The notes below the pieces were generated by a model. The model was not told the DNA's origin. It made no database searches and saw only the letters and a program-made list of their open reading frames with translations. The translations under genes and the position numbers were made by a program. From CAWFNW01 sp963817405 (GTDB taxonomy: Bacteria > Actinomycetota > Coriobacteriia > Anaerosomatales > Anaerosomataceae), in contig CAWFNW010000003.1 of assembly GCA_963817405.1 (NCBI GenBank), forward strand, positions 372,001-436,000: 64,000 bases of DNA, given 5' to 3'. Below are positions 8,925 through 17,374 of this stretch, in pieces (the first letter of the stretch is position 1; each line of letters starts with the position of its first letter).

Positions 8925-11063
8925 GTGGCGAAGGCGAAGGGCAAGCAGCAGTCAACCGGCGCGCACGCCCGACCGGGCGTGGCGGCGGCAAGCCGCCGAC
9001 AGGTGCAGCTCGTTGAGCCGGAGCGCTGGACCGACCGGGTCGTGTGGGCGTGCCTGCACATCCTCGTCTTCTTGGTGCCGCTTGCGGTCTCAAATCCGAG
9101 CATCATCGGAATCGAGGCGCTGCCGTTGACGTACGACCAGTTCGACATCGTAAAGGTCTTCATCATGCGCGCCGTCGTACTCGTCGCGGGCGCCGCGTGG
9201 TCATGGGGACTCCTGACGCGTGGCGGGCGGGTGCGGGTGACGCGCATGGAGTGGCTGGTTCTTGCGCTCCTCGCCTGGATCGTGCTCACGACGATCCTCT
9301 CGGTCCACCCAGCCACCGCCGTGTTCGGCAAGTACCGTCGCTTCGAGGGTCTGCTCTCCTTCATGACGTACATGGGGGCGTTCTTCCTGACGTTCCAGGT
9401 GGTGGATCGTCCGGCACGGATCCGCGCCTTGGCTCGAACGCTCGTGATAAGCGGGGCTCTCGTAGCGCTCTACGGGGTCATTCAGTACCTGGGGCTCGAC
9501 CCTGCGGCGTGGGGCCGCTTGCCGTTCGAGGCAAACCGCGCATTCTCCACGTACGGCAACCCCGACCTGTTGGGCGGCTATCTTATCTTCCCGCTCGTGA
9601 TCTCGTTGGCACTTGCGTTCTCCGAGCAGGAACAGCGCATGCGGGCCCTCTATTGGGGCGCTTTCCTGCTCGTTGCCTTCTGCTGGCTCGTCGCCTTTGT
9701 GCGCGGCGCCTGGATCGGCGGCACCGTGGCGCTCATCGCCCTCGCCATCGCGGTTGCACGATCGAAGACGCGCTTCACGAGCGTGGACTGGAGCTTCACG
9801 GGCCTGGTCGCGGCCGTTCTCGGAATCGCCACGGTGCGCAGCCTCTCCTCGACCGATGCGGTGATGAACGTGGCCGCCCGCATCTCGTCGATCTTCAAGT
9901 TCGGCGAGGGTTCGGCGCAGACCCGCTTCCAGATCTGGGAGGCTGCGATCGCCGCGATCAAGGAGCGACCGATCTTCGGGTGGGGCGCCGACACGTTCCG
10001 GCTGCTGTTTCCGCGCTTCAAGCCCGAGGCGTACACGCAGACAGCCGGCTACCTGTCCGTCGCCGATAACGTTCACAACTACCCGCTGCAGCTGGCGACC
10101 GCAATCGGTATCCCAGGTCTCCTGATGCTCTACGGGCTCTTCGCGTGGACTTTGGTAACGTCTGCGAAGGCGGCGTTCTCACGTGACTCCGGACCGGGCC
10201 GGCTGCTCCTCGCCGGCTTCTGGGCGGCGGTGCTCGGCTACGTCGTGCATCTCTTCTTCGGACTGTCCGTGACCGGGTCGACGATCTTCCTCTGGATCGC
10301 GATGGGGGTACTTCTGTCGCCCGGTGCGGAGGTTCGAGAGGTCAGAGCGCCCAAATGGGGCGTGATACCGGCTGTTGGCGTCGTTGTGCTCTGCGCCGTC
10401 CTCTTCCTGGGCAATGGCGTGTACATCGCGGCGGATCACGCGTACCTCCGGTCGAAGATCGTCACCACGGGTGCTGAGGCCGTGAGCGAGGCACAACGGG
10501 CGGTGAAGCTCAACCCGTTCAACGACATGTATCGGAGCGAAGTAGCCTCCACATACAAGCAGCAGTTCGAGCAGGCCGTCGCATCAGGCGACGCGGCCGC
10601 GGCAAGTCTCGCCTTCGGCGCGGCGGAGAAGGAGTTCCGGTCGGTCATCGATTGGGTGCCGATGGAGTACGACAATTACGTGTTCTGCGCAAACCTCTAC
10701 AATGAGGCGGCGTTCGCCTACCGCGACCCGTCATACGCCGCAAAAGCGGTCGCTGTTGCGCAGAAGGGCATGGAGGTGGAGCCGTTCGGCCCTGCGATCC
10801 GCCTGCAGCTGGTCACCGCATACCTGAGCCTTGGCCAGCCGCAACGGGCACTCGAAGCCGCCGAGCGCGCGATTCAGATGGATCCCGCGTTCACGGACCT
10901 CTGGGTGGCGATCGGCGAGTCGAACCGCCAGCTGGGCAATCTGGAGGCAGCGCGCGCGGCATTCCAGCGAGCTCTCGCCTTGCAGCCCGCCCGCACGGAC
11001 GCCCTCACCGCAGTCCAGGCGATCGACGCGAGTCTCTCGGCTGAAGTAACCGCAACGCCGTAA
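8925..11063 (+). CDS. O-antigen ligase-like polymerase with C-terminal TPRs
   Basis: Polytopic membrane protein of 712 residues, Wzy_C/O-antigen ligase family, likely polymerising or ligating the exopolysaccharide. The GTG at 8925 follows AGGAGG (8915-8920), which fixes the start; the upstream open frame is a shadow of the previous gene. A Lys/Arg-rich N-terminus precedes about twelve hydrophobic segments. The periplasmic-loop signature lies around RFQIWEAAIAAIKERPIFGW. After the last membrane segment come about 230 residues with TPR-like helices (LSLGQPQRALEAAERAIQMD and LGNLEAARAAFQRALALQ). The architecture resembles PglL/ligase-TPR proteins of Gram-positive and deep-branching bacteria. Confidence 0.87.
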   Translation: MAKAKGKQQSTGAHARPGVAAASRRQVQLVEPERWTDRVVWACLHILVFLVPLAVSNPSIIGIEALPLTYDQFDIVKVFIMRAVVLVAGAAWSWGLLTRGGRVRVTRMEWLVLALLAWIVLTTILSVHPATAVFGKYRRFEGLLSFMTYMGAFFLTFQVVDRPARIRALARTLVISGALVALYGVIQYLGLDPAAWGRLPFEANRAFSTYGNPDLLGGYLIFPLVISLALAFSEQEQRMRALYWGAFLLVAFCWLVAFVRGAWIGGTVALIALAIAVARSKTRFTSVDWSFTGLVAAVLGIATVRSLSSTDAVMNVAARISSIFKFGEGSAQTRFQIWEAAIAAIKERPIFGWGADTFRLLFPRFKPEAYTQTAGYLSVADNVHNYPLQLATAIGIPGLLMLYGLFAWTLVTSAKAAFSRDSGPGRLLLAGFWAAVLGYVVHLFFGLSVTGSTIFLWIAMGVLLSPGAEVREVRAPKWGVIPAVGVVVLCAVLFLGNGVYIAADHAYLRSKIVTTGAEAVSEAQRAVKLNPFNDMYRSEVASTYKQQFEQAVASGDAAAASLAFGAAEKEFRSVIDWVPMEYDNYVFCANLYNEAAFAYRDPSYAAKAVAVAQKGMEVEPFGPAIRLQLVTAYLSLGQPQRALEAAERAIQMDPAFTDLWVAIGESNRQLGNLEAARAAFQRALALQPARTDALTAVQAIDASLSAEVTATP

Positions 11064-11107
11064 CAGGGCGCCGGCGGCCACGCATGCGATTTGCTTGAGG
11101 AGGTCTC

Positions 11108-11758
11108 ATGACCGAACGACTCACCACACAGGTCCCACCAGCGACCATTCAGCGGCTGCCGGTCTATCTGCGCTGTCTTCTGCAGGCGCAAGACGACCGC
11201 AGGCCGGTCATCAGCTCGGTCGAGATCGCGGCGATGTCCGGCACGAACGCCGCGCAGGTCCGCAAGGACTTCTCGTTCCTGGGCGAGCTCGGCACCCGCG
11301 GCGTGGGCTACGACGTTGAAGACCTGATCAGGCAGTTCTCACGCGTGCTCGGCGTCACGGAGCACCGTCGGGTCGGCCTCGTCGGCTTCGGGAAGCTCGG
11401 TGGCGCACTTCTCGGGTACACCGGCTTCAAAGAGCGCGGGTTCCAGATCGTTGCGGTCTTCGATTCAGATCCGGCAAAGGTCGGGACGGAGAGTCACGGT
11501 CTCACGGTGCTTCCGATCGACGACCTCGAGGATGTGCTGAAAGCCGAGGCTGTTGAGATTCTTATCATCACCACGCCGGCGGCAGCCGTGCAGCCGATCG
11601 CCGACCGGGCCGTGGCTGCGGGTATCAAGGCGATACTGAACATGGCCCCCACGGGTGTCAGCGCTCCTGATGATGTGACCGTGCGGCAAGTGTGCATCTC
11701 GACCGACCTACAGGTGCTCTCATTCCATCTCGCTCGTCAGGGGGATTCGGCGGAGTGA
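11108..11758 (+). CDS. rex: Redox-sensing transcriptional repressor Rex
   Basis: Homodimeric NADH/NAD+-responsive repressor of respiratory and fermentative genes, 216 residues, a typical length. An N-terminal winged helix (about 10-80) contains SSVEIAAMSGTNAAQVRKDF and FLGELGTRGVGYDV. The Rossmann domain has VGLVGFGKLGGALLGYTGF (about 92-110) and IITTPAAAVQ. The C-terminal swapped helix is STDLQVLSFHLA. A strong GAGGAGG precedes the ATG. It is coupled by a GTGA overlap to a TPR protein and stands at the head of a cytochrome cluster, its likely regulatory target. No clear Rex operator was found nearby by eye. Confidence 0.95.
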   Translation: MTERLTTQVPPATIQRLPVYLRCLLQAQDDRRPVISSVEIAAMSGTNAAQVRKDFSFLGELGTRGVGYDVEDLIRQFSRVLGVTEHRRVGLVGFGKLGGALLGYTGFKERGFQIVAVFDSDPAKVGTESHGLTVLPIDDLEDVLKAEAVEILIITTPAAAVQPIADRAVAAGIKAILNMAPTGVSAPDDVTVRQVCISTDLQVLSFHLARQGDSAE

Positions 11759-12447
11759 GGCACCGACCGAGGCACGGCGTGGGGCTGGCTGGTGCAGCAG
11801 ACGCTGTTCCAAGCGGCGTGCCGGACGCTGCGGTTCCAGGCTGGCTGGCTCCCTTGGCCATCGTGCTGGCAGTCGCGGTGGTTGCACTCGGCGGTGTGGC
11901 GGCACTTCTCACGTTCCAAAAGGCGCAGTCCATCGATCCGACGCGTGCAGCGATCCTCCTGTGGGAGCAGCGGGTTGCCGCGAACCCTGACGACTCGGAC
12001 ACGCAGCGCGGCGTTGCGCTCGCGTATCAGCGGGCCGGTCGGTACGACGATGCTGTCGCTGCCTATAGGGCGGTGCTGGACCTCGCCCCGGGCGATTTCG
12101 GGGCACGCTACAACCTTGGCGTGGTCCAGATTGCTGCAGGGAACCCCGGAGAGGGTGAGCAAACGCTCCGGACCTTGCTGGGTGAAGCGCCCGATCACGT
12201 CTTGGCGGCTAAGACGCTTGCTGAACGATTGCTCGCCCGAGAGGAGTACGAGCAGGCACTCGGGGTACTGGAGCCGGCGTCGGCCTCGCGTCCGGAGCTG
12301 GCCGACTTGCAGTATGACGCAGGGCTGGCCTTGGAACGCCTCGGACGAAGCGGCGAAGCAATCGAGCGCTACCGGGCGTCGCTCCGTTACGCGCCCGATC
12401 TGCAGGCCGCCCGCGACGGTCTCACCCGTTTGGGGGCGACACCATAA
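11755..12447 (+). CDS. Membrane-anchored TPR protein
   Basis: Function not recognised. The protein of 230 residues has one hydrophobic segment near residues 29-52 (WLAPLAIVLAVAVVALGGVA) and then TPR-like repeats: TQRGVALAYQRAGRYDDAVA, ARYNLGVVQIAAGNPGEGEQ, LADLQYDAGLALERLGRSGE. The repeat domain is probably outside the membrane. The GTG at 11755 overlaps the rex stop. TPR proteins of this form accompany c-type cytochrome biogenesis (CcmH/NrfG-like) in many bacteria, and a multiheme cytochrome lies two genes downstream, so a role in cytochrome assembly is plausible but unproven. Confidence 0.75.
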   Translation: MRHRPRHGVGLAGAADAVPSGVPDAAVPGWLAPLAIVLAVAVVALGGVAALLTFQKAQSIDPTRAAILLWEQRVAANPDDSDTQRGVALAYQRAGRYDDAVAAYRAVLDLAPGDFGARYNLGVVQIAAGNPGEGEQTLRTLLGEAPDHVLAAKTLAERLLAREEYEQALGVLEPASASRPELADLQYDAGLALERLGRSGEAIERYRASLRYAPDLQAARDGLTRLGATP

Positions 12448-12482
12448 GCGCCGCAACCCAACAGGCGACGCGCCGCTGGCTA

Positions 12483-13517
12483 GTGGCCGCCGCGCTGGTT
12501 CTCACCGGGCTCCTGATCGCCCTCGTCCTCTATCTGCTGTTCTTCCTCGGGCGGCCAGAGCGCCTTACCAGTGAAGAGCCTAGGGGGGGACTCCAGCCGA
12601 TTTGGGCGGTCTACGGTCCGGGGGAGGGCGATCGCCCCGCGTTCGATCGGCCGATGGGAGTCACCGTCGGACTGCGCAGCCGCATCTACGTGACGGACGC
12701 GGGCAACAACCGTGTCTGCGTCTTCGACGCTTCGGGGCGCTTCCTATTCGCGTTCGGCGAGCTTGGAATCGCGAAGCCTGCGGCAGGCGGGTCGGCCGCG
12801 TACCGGCCGGGGCGGCTGAACTTCCCGCTCGGCATCGACACGGACGAGGACGGCAACGTCTACGTGGCCAGCTTCGGCAACGACTCGATCGAGGTCTTTG
12901 ATGCGGACGGAGAAGCGCTTCGGCGCTTCCCGGACCCCGCAATCCGCGTCGGGCGCGGCGGCTCTGGTAGCGGCGGCACGGGCATCGCCGTGACAGATGT
13001 CGCGGTTCACGATGGGCTGGTGTACGCCCTCGACACGTATCAAGTCGTGGTGTTCACGACAGACGGCGGCTACGTCGGCCAATGGGGAAGGCCGGGTGCG
13101 GGGGAGGACGGACTCGATCACCCGAACGGCATCACGGTTGGAGATGACGGGACCGTCTACGTTTCCGACTCGAACAACGCGCGCGTGACGGCGTTCGATG
13201 CTGAGGGTGGGGTGCTGTGGTCGACGGGTGCCCGAGCGGCGGGACCTCTGGACTTCGCAGACCGCCCGTTTCAGCTCCCGCGAGGACTCGACATCACGCC
13301 GCGCGGGCAGCTGTACGTGGTCGACGCCTTCAGCTTCGCGCTGGTCGAAGTCTCGACTGAGGGCACCGTCACGTCAACCTACGGCGAGTTCGGTGCGTCG
13401 CCTGCGCAGTTCAACTTCCCGAACGACGTGGCGGCTCTCGCGGACTCCCTTGTCGTCGTCGACAAGGAGAACGGACGAGTGCAGCGCGTGGAGATCGCAC
13501 CGGGGAGGCAGGAGTGA
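12483..13517 (+). CDS. NHL-repeat beta-propeller protein, membrane-anchored
   Basis: Secreted or membrane-tethered protein of about 344 residues. A hydrophobic anchor (ALVLTGLLIALVLYLLFFLG) is followed by NHL repeats: RPMGVTVGLRSRIYVTDAGN, FPLGIDTDEDGNVYVASFGN, HPNGITVGDDGTVYVSDSNN, LPRGLDITPRGQLYVVDAF, FPNDVAALADSLVVVDKENG. These form a six-bladed propeller typical of extracytoplasmic scaffolds. Such proteins recur beside multiheme cytochromes in metal-reducing bacteria; the 7-heme cytochrome is immediately downstream. The start is uncertain. GTG 12483 leaves no n-region and has a poor ribosome site. In-frame sequence upstream to an ATA at 12444 gives a charged n-region (ISAATQQATRRWL). Confidence 0.82.
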   Translation: MAAALVLTGLLIALVLYLLFFLGRPERLTSEEPRGGLQPIWAVYGPGEGDRPAFDRPMGVTVGLRSRIYVTDAGNNRVCVFDASGRFLFAFGELGIAKPAAGGSAAYRPGRLNFPLGIDTDEDGNVYVASFGNDSIEVFDADGEALRRFPDPAIRVGRGGSGSGGTGIAVTDVAVHDGLVYALDTYQVVVFTTDGGYVGQWGRPGAGEDGLDHPNGITVGDDGTVYVSDSNNARVTAFDAEGGVLWSTGARAAGPLDFADRPFQLPRGLDITPRGQLYVVDAFSFALVEVSTEGTVTSTYGEFGASPAQFNFPNDVAALADSLVVVDKENGRVQRVEIAPGRQE

Positions 13518-13531
13518 TATCCCGCACTGCG

Positions 13532-13540
13532 TGGTATGCT
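13532..13540 (+). promoter_or_regulatory. Extended -10 promoter element for the 7-heme cytochrome
   Basis: TGG-TATGCT, an extended -10 arrangement, lies about 45 bp upstream of the cytochrome start. It has the same TGN-TANNNT form as elements before several other genes in the window. Confidence 0.4.
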
Positions 13541-13585
13541 ACGCGCGGGGGCAGAGCGCGTGCGCGGCGCGAACCGGAGGCATCT

Positions 13586-14644
13586 CTGAAGCACTTCTTC
13601 GTAATGATCTTGGCTGTGCTGACATCAGGCGCGATTCTCGCGCCCGCCGCTTCCGCGTACGCCTACTACTACGAGAGCCTGCCGGCGGATACGCCGGCGG
13701 AGGCGATTCCCGGCTGCATCGCGTGCCACGGCACCTTGAGCCCGACCGAGGCGGACACCGGCGGTTCTCACGGCGGGTACGCCACCACGACGAGCAAGTG
13801 CGCTACTTGTCACAGCGTCCACCAGGCGTCTGCCGCAGGCGTTCAGCTGCTCCCGGGCGCAACCGTGAAGGCGACCTGCGAGACGTGCCACGACGGTACC
13901 GGCGGCGCCGGCGTGTACGGCGTGCTCGAGGAGGGACAAGTCCGCTCCGGCCACTCGGTGGAGACCACGAGTCTCGTGCCCGGCGGCGATGCATCGACCG
14001 GAACGTCCGCCACCGCGCAGTTCAGCGGTCTGGGCGGCCTGCTGACGTGCAGCGACTGTCACAGCCCGCACGGAACGGACGTCGTCGCCGCGTTCGTCGG
14101 TGACCGCGATCGCCGCAGCGGCCCCAGCGCAAGCAAGGCGACGGTCGTCGCTTCTTCGCGGTTGCTGAAGCGCCGTCCCACCACGGCCACCCAGACGGTC
14201 GACGTCTACGGGTCGGACTGGTGCGGCGCGTGCCACCAAGGTCGCTTGGCCGGTTCGGGCGCGCAGGGCAACCATCCCGTGGAGTCGACGATCACGGCAA
14301 GTGGCGCATCCGATGTCGTTTCACGCTACTGGTACGGCAACGTGGTCCGTGTTGCTGGCTTCGACACCACGACCACCGAACTCGGCTCTCTCGGGCGCAA
14401 CAACTTCGGCTACGTTATGCCAAGCCCGCGCTCCGAGCTACAAGCGGGGCACTTCCCGATCTGCCAGCAGTGCCACGAGGACAGCCGGACCGTCGGAGAC
14501 GAAGCGCCGCGGCAGGTCGCACCGGGCGAGGTCTTCACGGCTACGAATCCGGCGGTCGGGTCGTTTCCGCACGAGTCGTCCAACGAGCGTCTGCTCGTCG
14601 AGCCGACCGATCGGCTCTGCCTCAACTGCCACTTGCCCAAGTAG
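13586..14644 (+). CDS. Seven-heme c-type cytochrome, secreted
   Basis: Extracytoplasmic multiheme cytochrome of about 352 residues. Seven CxxCH motifs are visible in order: CIACH, CATCH, CETCH, CSDCH, CGACH, CQQCH and, five residues from the end, CLNCH. A signal peptide (HFFVMILAVLTSGAILAPAA) ends near ASA-YAYYY. The best ribosome site, GGAGG at 13576-13580, points to a CTG codon at 13586 giving LKHFFVMILAV; the first ATG in frame is 13604, 23 bases from that site and lacking the basic n-region. Spacing resembles doubled-CXXCH proteins. Position between Rex-family genes and an NHL-propeller protein suggests anaerobic electron transfer. The redox partner is unknown. Confidence 0.88.
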   Translation: MKHFFVMILAVLTSGAILAPAASAYAYYYESLPADTPAEAIPGCIACHGTLSPTEADTGGSHGGYATTTSKCATCHSVHQASAAGVQLLPGATVKATCETCHDGTGGAGVYGVLEEGQVRSGHSVETTSLVPGGDASTGTSATAQFSGLGGLLTCSDCHSPHGTDVVAAFVGDRDRRSGPSASKATVVASSRLLKRRPTTATQTVDVYGSDWCGACHQGRLAGSGAQGNHPVESTITASGASDVVSRYWYGNVVRVAGFDTTTTELGSLGRNNFGYVMPSPRSELQAGHFPICQQCHEDSRTVGDEAPRQVAPGEVFTATNPAVGSFPHESSNERLLVEPTDRLCLNCHLPK

Positions 14645-14808
14645 GCTGTCCGGTCAGCCCTCAACGGCACCGATCCATTCACGACGAACGAGATGCCGGA
14701 TTCTTCTCCCGAAGATCACCGTCATTCTTGGCGAACAGTCTCCTTGCTTGGGGGCCTGTGCGCTACGATGGTCGACAAGCATCTCCGTCTCGACGGTGAA
14801 GGAGTCCG

Positions 14809-15465
14809 GTGATTCAGGCCAAGACGGCTCCGGAGGCGACGCTCTATCGCCTGTCGCTCTATCACTGCTATCTGCTCGAGCTCATCCGCGTAGGCGCGCC
14901 GGCACGCATCACCTCCCGGCAACTTGCAGAGGAGCTCGGTGTCAAAGAAGAGACAGTGCGCCGCGACATCTCGTTCGTGGGCGAGATCGGTAGGCCTGGT
15001 GCGGGCTACGAGCCGGTCGTGATCTTCGAGGAGCTGACGCGTTTTCTCGGCCTCAGTGACGAGTATCCGATCGCCATGATCGGTACCGCCCCTATGCTTG
15101 AGGCACTGCAGGTCGTGTTCCCGTCGGAGCAGTACGGGGTCAAGCCGGTCGCGCTCTTCTCGGAGCTCCCGGAAGACTCCGGGCAGCTCGTGGGCGGACT
15201 CAGCGTCGCGCACTTGAGCGACATCACGCGGCTTGATGCGTCGCTCAAGGTGGTGGTGGCGCTTGTGGCATGCTCTCCCGGGTGGGTACAGGTGACTGTC
15301 GAGCTGCTCGCCCAAGCGGGAATCACCGGAATCCTCCTGCTGACCCCCGTCATCAAGCTCCGCAAGCCGGAGGGCGTCACAGTGACGCAGCTGCGCATGC
15401 CGTGCGACCTGAAGTCTCTTGCGTGCCGGTGTCAGGTGCCCGGGGCCGCCGCTGGGGTGATGTAG
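14809..15465 (+). CDS. Divergent Rex-like regulator
   Basis: Protein of 218 residues resembling Rex in its winged-helix half: RITSRQLAEELGVKEETVRR then DISFVGEIGRPGAGYEPVV, aligning with the rex gene at 11108. The second half lies where the Rossmann domain should be, but the GxGxxG loop is replaced by AMIGTAPMLEAL, and the C-terminal swap helix ends in a Cys-containing CDLKSLACRCQV. NAD(H) binding may therefore be lost or altered, and the two Cys could sense redox directly. GTG start preceded by AAGGAG. It closes the Rex-TPR-NHL-cytochrome cluster but has a 164-bp upstream gap, so it may be transcribed separately. Confidence 0.8.
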   Translation: MIQAKTAPEATLYRLSLYHCYLLELIRVGAPARITSRQLAEELGVKEETVRRDISFVGEIGRPGAGYEPVVIFEELTRFLGLSDEYPIAMIGTAPMLEALQVVFPSEQYGVKPVALFSELPEDSGQLVGGLSVAHLSDITRLDASLKVVVALVACSPGWVQVTVELLAQAGITGILLLTPVIKLRKPEGVTVTQLRMPCDLKSLACRCQVPGAAAGVM

Positions 15466-15510
15466 GCGCCAGCAGAGGACCCTCGGATCGGCGGGGCGGC
15501 GGACGCCGTA

Positions 15511-15519
15511 TGCTATGAT
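15511..15519 (+). promoter_or_regulatory. Extended -10 promoter element for the radical SAM operon
   Basis: TGC-TATGAT is a good extended -10 about 77 bp upstream of the radical SAM start. No clear -35 is seen. Confidence 0.45.
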
Positions 15520-15595
15520 TTTCGCCCTGAAGGCACGGCCCCGGCAGGCCGCGTGCCTCGACGGCGATTCAAACGCTGAGGAGACGCACAACTCC

Positions 15596-17374
15596 ATGTC
15601 GAAGGCCGACCTCGTTCTGCTTCACGCGCCCAGCGTGTACGACTTCCGCGAGCGCTCCATCATGTTCGGTCCGGTGTCGGACCTCGTGCCCTCGAGCCCC
15701 ATCTTCGAGATGTATCCGCTCGGCTTCACCACCATGGCCGAGTTTATGGAGCGCCACGGGCTGACGGTGCGTATCGTCAACCTCGCGCTCCTGATGCTCA
15801 CGAAGCCCGGCTTCGACGTGGAGAAGACCATTCGGGAGATGGATCCCGTAGCGTTCGGCATCGACCTGCACTGGCTGCCGCACGCACACGGCTCGATCGA
15901 GATCGCACGTCTCTGCAAGAAGTACCACCCCGCCACGCCGGTGGTGTTCGGTGGCCTGTCCTCCTCCTATTTCCACGAAGAACTCATCGGTTACGAGTGC
16001 GTGGACTACGTGGTCCGTGGAGACTCTACCGAGTACCCGTTCACGCAACTCATGATGGCGCTGAAGCGCGGAGGCAGCGTCGCGGACATTCCCAATCTCA
16101 CGTACAAGACGCCCGACGGGTCCGTGGTCGCGAACGAGCTGTCGTGGGTGCCGGAGACCTTCGACCAGGTCAAGCTCGACTACGCATACTCGATGCATTC
16201 GGTGATCCGCGACCGAGATATGGAGAGTTCCCTGCCGTTCAGGGGATGGCTGGGCTACCCTGTTACCGCGTCGCTGACCTGCCGGGGGTGCACCAAACAG
16301 TGCCCCACCTGCGGCGGATCGGCGTACGCGTTTGCGCGCCACTTCGGGCGAGCGAAGCCGGCCTTTCGGGACCCGGATCACCTTGTCGCGGATATCGCAC
16401 ATATCGCGAAGCACATCCCCGGTCCCGTCTTCGTGCTCAACGACTTCCAACAAGCGGGTCACGCGTACGTCGAGCAGTTCATCAGCGGCCTTAAGCGCAT
16501 CAACTTCAAGAACCCGATCGGCTTCGAGTTCTTCACGCCGCCGTCCGAGGAGTTCTGCGCATTTCTCGGTGAGAACCTCAACGATTGGTCGATGGAGGTC
16601 TCCGCGGAGAGCCACGACGACTCGGTGCGCGCCGCATTCGGCAAGCACTACACCTTCGAGGACGTCGCTCGGTCGGTGGAGCACGCGTTCGAGCATGGCT
16701 GCTCGCGTTACGATCTCTACTTCATGACCGGCATCCCGACGCAGACGGCGCAGTCCGTGCTCGATACCGTACCTGCGGTGCGCGACTTGTATGCGCGCGT
16801 CGGCAACGACCCGCGGCTGCTCGCGTTCATCTCACCGATGGCGCCCTTCCTCGATCCGGGCTCGATGGTATTCGACAACCCCGGCGCGTACGGCTACACG
16901 CTCCGCGCCCACACCCTCGAGGAGCATCGCCAACTGCTACTTGAGCCGTCGTGGAAGCACATTCTTAACTACGAGCCTGACGGCATGACGCGCACCGAGA
17001 TGGTCGACACCATCTATGAGTCGGCGCTCGGCCTCAACCGTGTCAAGGCGCACGCCGGGATCGTCGATCCCGGCGCGGCCAGCGCGACTGAGAGCCGCAT
17101 CCTCGCCGCGCGCGATGCGATGGCGAAGATCGACGAGATCGTGGCGTCGTCGACGGGCCTCGAGCGCGCCGGGCGCCTCCAGGGACTCCGAGCGGAGGTC
17201 GAGCGGTTGAACGAAAGCACGGTCTGCGAGAAGAGCGACCTCGAATGGCCGCGCTCGGTGCGTCCCACCCACGTCTTCTCGAACATCGTGCTGTGGTTCA
17301 AGGTGAACTTCGGGCTTCTGTGGCCGCGGAAGCCGCTGCGTGAGCCGTCCCGTGCGGAATTCGAGGGCCGATGA
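15596..17374 (+). CDS. B12-binding domain radical SAM protein
   Basis: Cytoplasmic radical SAM enzyme of 592 residues. An N-terminal cobalamin-binding-type domain (about 1-190) includes PLGFTTMAEFMERHGLTVRI and VFGGLSSSYFHEELI. The radical SAM core follows with TCRGCTKQCPTCGG, where C-x3-C-x2-C would bind the 4Fe-4S cluster, and FMTGIPTQTAQS later. The ATG at 15596 begins the family-like part; an 81-bp in-frame extension upstream lacks support. It resembles the Ta0216-type B12/radical SAM family, a recollection not checked here. The ATGA overlap with a UbiE-type menaquinone methyltransferase hints at a methylation or rearrangement step on a quinone or lipid, but the substrate is unknown. Confidence 0.85.
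   Translation: MSKADLVLLHAPSVYDFRERSIMFGPVSDLVPSSPIFEMYPLGFTTMAEFMERHGLTVRIVNLALLMLTKPGFDVEKTIREMDPVAFGIDLHWLPHAHGSIEIARLCKKYHPATPVVFGGLSSSYFHEELIGYECVDYVVRGDSTEYPFTQLMMALKRGGSVADIPNLTYKTPDGSVVANELSWVPETFDQVKLDYAYSMHSVIRDRDMESSLPFRGWLGYPVTASLTCRGCTKQCPTCGGSAYAFARHFGRAKPAFRDPDHLVADIAHIAKHIPGPVFVLNDFQQAGHAYVEQFISGLKRINFKNPIGFEFFTPPSEEFCAFLGENLNDWSMEVSAESHDDSVRAAFGKHYTFEDVARSVEHAFEHGCSRYDLYFMTGIPTQTAQSVLDTVPAVRDLYARVGNDPRLLAFISPMAPFLDPGSMVFDNPGAYGYTLRAHTLEEHRQLLLEPSWKHILNYEPDGMTRTEMVDTIYESALGLNRVKAHAGIVDPGAASATESRILAARDAMAKIDEIVASSTGLERAGRLQGLRAEVERLNESTVCEKSDLEWPRSVRPTHVFSNIVLWFKVNFGLLWPRKPLREPSRAEFEGR

Noticed and set aside
11064..15000. Rex operator (TTGTGAA-N-TTCACAA type) near the Rex cluster or nuo
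   Set aside because: Scanned by eye in the leaders of rex, the cytochromes, mdh and nuoA; no convincing palindrome. A position-weight-matrix scan could still find diverged sites.
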